Source: Sphagnum magellanicum (lineage: Eukaryota; Streptophyta; Sphagnopsida; Sphagnales; Sphagnaceae). Taken from it: a stretch of DNA of 64,000 nt. Within the stretch, counting starts at the first letter, position 1, and each line of letters starts with the position of its first letter. The position numbers were made by a program, and so were the translations under genes. The stretch lies in the NCBI GenBank assembly GCA_021904315.1, contig CM038911.1, forward strand, positions 13,117,390 to 13,181,389, in the 5' to 3' direction. Positions 60,830 through 64,000 of this stretch are shown piece by piece. Under the pieces are notes generated by a model, which saw only the letters and a program-made list of their open reading frames with translations, was not told the origin of the DNA and did not search any database.

Positions 60830-62095
60830 TCAATTCCTTTGATACCTACTTTTTTGCACTTTTTGTGTGCACCTTCCTTGCTTGCTTCCTTCCTTTCTCC
60901 TTTCCATTCATTCCTTTTGATACCTACTTTTGCACTTTTTGTGAGCACCTTCCTTCCTTCCTTCCTTCCTTCACTCCCCCTTCTTCTTACTTCATTTCTT
61001 ACTTACTTTATATTTATTATTATATTTATTATTCCCCTTTTACTTGTGCTCTTTGTTTTTGCACATCTTTTGCTTTGTTTCTTCCTTGGATTCCATTTTG
61101 TTAATTTTGCACTTTTTTTTTTTTTCTTTTTTGGGGAGCATCATATAAAATTTAGCTTCTTACTTTTTGTTATCAATTTTTTTTGAGGTTTAGGGTTTAG
61201 GGTTTAAAAGCTTTCACAAATTTTGGTGGTCATGATTTTGGTGTGGGTACTTTCCATTGCTGTTTCTCACTTGGTCATGGTCGGTACTTGGTACTTCTTA
61301 TGACCAAACGCTCACCTATCGTCTTTTGCCCCACCTATTTATTTAACCTACCTAACTATTTTATGAATTTGAGCTTTGCATTATTGTGCATTATTAGTGA
61401 CAATGTTTTTTTTAAAAAAAGTCTTATGTTTTTATATTTTTTTCAATAATTCATCATTATATGTGTCAAGGCCAAATTTAATTTAAATAATATAAATTTC
61501 ATGGACATGAAAAGACACATGTTAATTTGTTTTTTCATATTCATGTCGGTGGATAGGGAAAGAGAGTGAGGTAGTTATTTTAAAAAAAAGAGGAGATAGT
61601 TATTATTAAAAAATTAATAAAAAAGAAAGTAATTATTAAAAAAGAAATGAAGTAATTAAGCTTCAAAATGAAGTAGTTATTTTTTTAATTGTTTTTTAGA
61701 ATGGTCCATAGATGACCATATAAAGGATTCCAAAAAATTACGTAACCTACCTAATTATTGAAAAATTCAACTTTGGGCAAAAAGTACCTACCTATTTATG
61801 AATTATTGAAAAATTCAACTTTCGGCAAAAATTACCTGCCTATATATCTTATATATAAATTCATTTGGTCTTCTCGTCTGTGACGTGACGTTCTGCTGCA
61901 TAATCATTTTTTATGTTTCTGCTGCGGAACCGGCCATAGGGAAAAGCATTTTCGTCTGGAACTGGCACCCCCGGGAAACCCATTTGATTTCTACACAATT
62001 GTTCGTCCGTCCGTTCGTGACAGGGCGTTCCGACCCGTTAACGGTCTCTGCGATGCCGATTCTGCAACCCCTAGACATGAGCAGCAGAGACCGAT
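53112..62095. other. Long AT-rich intergenic region
   Basis: The first few hundred bases are probably 3' untranslated sequence of the RME-8-like gene. Beyond about 53.7 kb the DNA is AT-rich with no recognisable gene. A diverged duplication (about 180 bp) lies at 55,400-55,830. An open frame at 57,549-57,902 has a faintly transposase-like look (FHELHEKIEMQI) but no firm motif. A (TC)n run lies at 60,796-60,828 with CTTC runs after it, and a short telomere-like tract at 61,188-61,206. From 61,870 to 62,100 composition is more balanced, with GTCC/GTTC runs, but no product is recognised. Confidence 0.5.
55400..55830. repeat. Diverged tandem duplication, about 180 bp
   Basis: TGCAACTATTGATGATGAT and TGCAACTATCGATGATGAT lie about 180 bases apart. 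Matching text precedes each (CAATTTGCAATCTTCAACTTT against AATTTGTAATTTGCACCTTT-like sequence, and CATCTTTTTATG...TTGCTTT against ATATTTTTACACATTGTTTT). Confidence 0.4.
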
Positions 62096-62625
62096 TCTGT
62101 TACGTATTTGCTTCTTTTTTAATCTTTTTTTTTGGTTTTTTTTTTTCGGAAAAATCTAAGGCTATGTATTTGCTTCTTTTTTTATCTCTTTTTTTTGGAT
62201 TAAAAAATTAAAAATAAGAAATGGGCAGAAAAATCTAAGGCTACGTATTTGCTTCTTTTTTTATCTTTTTTTTTTGGATTTGTTTTTTCGGATTTTTCTC
62301 CCCTTCTCTTAAATTAACAAAAATGAAGAAACAAAATAAAAAATAAAAAACAAAAAATGGGCAGAAAAATCTAAGGCTACGTATTTGCTTCTTTTTTTAT
62401 CTTCTTTTTTTGGGATTTGTTTTTTCGAAAAAATCTAAGGCTACGTATTTGCTTCTTTTTTTATCTTTTTTTTTTGGATTTGTTTTTTCGGATTTTTCTC
62501 CCCTTCTCTTAAAATTAAGAAAAATGAAGAAAAAAAATATAAAAATAAAAAAAAAGAAATGGGCAGAAAAATCTAAGGCTACGTATTTGCTTCTTTTTTT
62601 ATCTTTTTTTTTTTTGGATGACGTC
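62096..62625. repeat. Nested tandem array of TACGTATTTGCTTC units
   Basis: A core reading AAAAATCTAAGGCTACGTAT then TTGCTTCTTTTTTTATCT begins at about 62,151, 62,231, 62,367, 62,429 and 62,568 (a partial copy at 62,099). Between cores, a GGATTTTTCTCCCCTTCTCT segment and an A-rich AAATGGGCAG segment are present or absent, giving units of about 60-140 bases. The pattern suggests repeated unequal exchange. Confidence 0.8.
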
Positions 62626-62913
62626 TGGCCAGCAGCTCCGGGGAGCATTCACAACAACCGTGCAGGAGGAGAGGTTGCTTCCTGTCCGAAGTAAGTAACG
62701 GCCAGGGGGGGGGCGCGGGTGCATTATGCACCGGGTTCAGACTAGTGAATTATTAAAACTCAACTTTTGGCAAAAACTACCTTACCTATTTCTGAATTAC
62801 TAAAATTCAACTTTGGGCAAATCTTAGGAGAGTTCAACTTTGGGCAAGGCTTGTTCCAGGCAAGGGAGAAAGCTTATTCCAGGAAACGGAACCTGTTGCC
62901 AAATCCCAATATT

Positions 62914-63475
62914 TTGGTTTCCAGTAGGTAGCCAAATATATAGAAGGATGATTAAAGATTTATATATCATATTTGATTTATAGCCAGATTTGGCTAAATC
63001 TTCTTCAGGATGATCACTAGGGTTTTCACATGTTTCTGTCAACAGATCCCTTTATTTGGTTTTCAATGTGTAGCCAAATATGTAAAAGGTTGATTAAAGA
63101 TTTTTATTTCATATTGGGTTGATAGCCAAAACTTGGCTAAATCTTCTGAAGGAAAAATTGCCAGTTTTTTCACATATTTCTATCACCAGATCGCTATATA
63201 TTTGGTTTCCAGTGTGTAGCCAAATATATAGAAGGATGACTAAAGATTTATACTTCATATTTGGTTTATAGCCAAATAAATTTGGCTAAATCTTCTAAAG
63301 GACAATCGCCAGTTTTTTCACATGTTTCTATCACCAGATCCTTATATTTGGTTTCCAGTGTGTAGCCAGATATATAGGAGGATGATTAAAGATTTAAACT
63401 TCCTATTTGGTTGATAGCCAGAATTCGGCTAAACTTTCTGATGGACAATCGCCAGTTTTTCCACATGTTTCTATG
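62914..63475. repeat. About 145-bp tandem repeat, nearly four copies, upstream of the last gene
   Basis: Units begin TTGGTTTCCAGTGTGTAGCC at 62,914, 63,056, 63,202 and 63,348 (spacings 142, 146, 146). Each contains GATTAAAGATTTATA, an AGCCAAATTTGGCT-like palindrome, and a CGCCAGTTTTTTCACATGTT then TCTATCACCAGATC segment. The fourth copy is broken by TATGGATGG near 63,475. Unit length is close to a nucleosome. Confidence 0.9.
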
Positions 63476-63649
63476 GATGGTCCAAGAGAAAATTCCTTAA
63501 GAAAACACTTGTTTCTGGCGGTTCTGCAGAAGCAAAGGAAGCTTCCAACCAAAGACAAGGAAAAACAAAAAAAAAAGCAAAAAACATTCATACATAAGAG
63601 TAACCTCAGAACTCCCATCTCTTCACATTTTCTTCATCAACAAACAATT

Positions 63650-63831
63650 ATGAGTTGCAGTCTCTCATTCACCAAGCACACCATCTCCAACTTCACATTC
63701 TCCTCTTCTTCTTCTTCTTCTTTTTCTTCTTGCATCTCTCGCTCCAAATATTCGGAATCATCGCTGCAGTTGTTGTCGTTGTTGCAGCAGTGCAATCAGA
63801 GAATCACTCAAGCTTCATTCAAGCATCACCG
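63650..63831 (+). CDS. 5' exon of an unidentified gene, plastid-transit-like N-terminus (partial)
   Basis: From ATG at 63,650 the frame encodes about 60 residues beginning MSCSLSFTKHTISNFTF, followed by a Ser run and then ISRSKYSESSLQLLSLLQQ and QRITQASFKHH. It is rich in Ser and basic residues and almost free of acidic ones, as chloroplast transit peptides are. A donor (CACCG|GTCAGT) at 63,832 fits. Read through, the frame would stop at 63,919 after a CT-rich stretch that looks intronic. The rest of the gene lies beyond the window, so the product is unknown. The upstream part of the same frame (from 63,407) lies within the tandem array and is not included. Confidence 0.45.
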
Positions 63832-64000
63832 GTCAGTTACTCTTTACTACTCTCTCTCCCCCCTCACTTCTCTACCACTTCTCTCTATTTATTATCCTTT
63901 TCTCTATAGTGTGTTTTAGGGTTTAGTGCACTCTTGATCAGATCAGAGGCAGCTCAAGAGACAGAAGGAAAAATAAGATGATGGGTTGTTGAGCTTTTCA
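63832..64000 (+). other. Presumed first intron of the terminal gene
   Basis: CT-rich sequence with a short TTTAGGG tract (63,915-63,926). No acceptor can be assigned before the window ends. Confidence 0.3.

Noticed and set aside
60587..61186. 199-residue plus-strand frame
   Set aside because: Generated by (TC)n and CTTC microsatellites; Leu/Ser/Phe-rich low complexity only.

Overview
The window reads as nuclear DNA of a streptophyte (land plant or charophycean alga). It has GT-AG introns with pyrimidine-rich 3' ends, plant-type protein families, plant telomere motifs (TTTAGGG) scattered in introns, large AT-rich intergenic stretches and decayed DNA transposons. The transposase relics and the strong divergence of one gene from Arabidopsis suggest a seed-free plant or charophyte rather than a flowering plant. 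That placement is inference, and no species can be named.

Layout. 1-11.6 kb is gene-poor: unassigned sequence, a foldback repeat, diverged tandem repeats, a possible MITE, a dead MULE-type (SWIM-finger) transposase on the minus strand (about 4.4-6.8 kb) and a dead hAT-like transposase on the plus strand (about 8.5-10.4 kb). At 11.67-12.89 kb lies a complete four-exon UFM1 gene (minus). It is divergent from an NTMC2T5-like SMP/C2 lipid-transfer gene (plus, 14.33-17.39 kb); the shared 1.4 kb interval carries a duplicated block with telo-boxes. A type II metacaspase (plus, 20.96-24.97 kb) follows, with intact catalytic His86 and Cys139, a hugely expanded Gly/Tyr/Pro repeat linker and a probable GC-AG intron. 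25.0-33.6 kb is intergenic, full of microsatellites and minisatellites.

33.65-53.11 kb is one giant gene, reconstructed here as 39 exons and about 3320 codons, homologous to the endosomal RME-8/GRV2/DNAJC13 family. It keeps the N-terminal PH-like region, the armadillo-like helices and four IWN repeats. It lacks a recognisable J domain where the family always carries one, and it adds about 930 C-terminal residues: a Ser/Pro-rich 49-residue tandem repeat and a helical tail I do not recognise. One intron is only 36 nt (otherwise an in-frame TGA), and its introns hold about ten short telomere-repeat tracts. This J-less, tail-extended RME-8-like gene is the most unusual object in the window.

53.1-62.0 kb is AT-rich and nearly featureless. 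62.1-63.5 kb holds two tandem arrays, one of about 145-bp units that also occur dispersed elsewhere. The first exon of a further gene, with a plastid-transit-like N-terminus, starts at 63,650 and runs off the window.

The genes do not form a pathway. Three relate to endomembrane biology (UFM1 and UFMylation at the ER, an SMP contact-site protein, an RME-8-like endosomal protein) and the metacaspase to stress and cell death, but such neighbours in a plant genome are usually coincidental.
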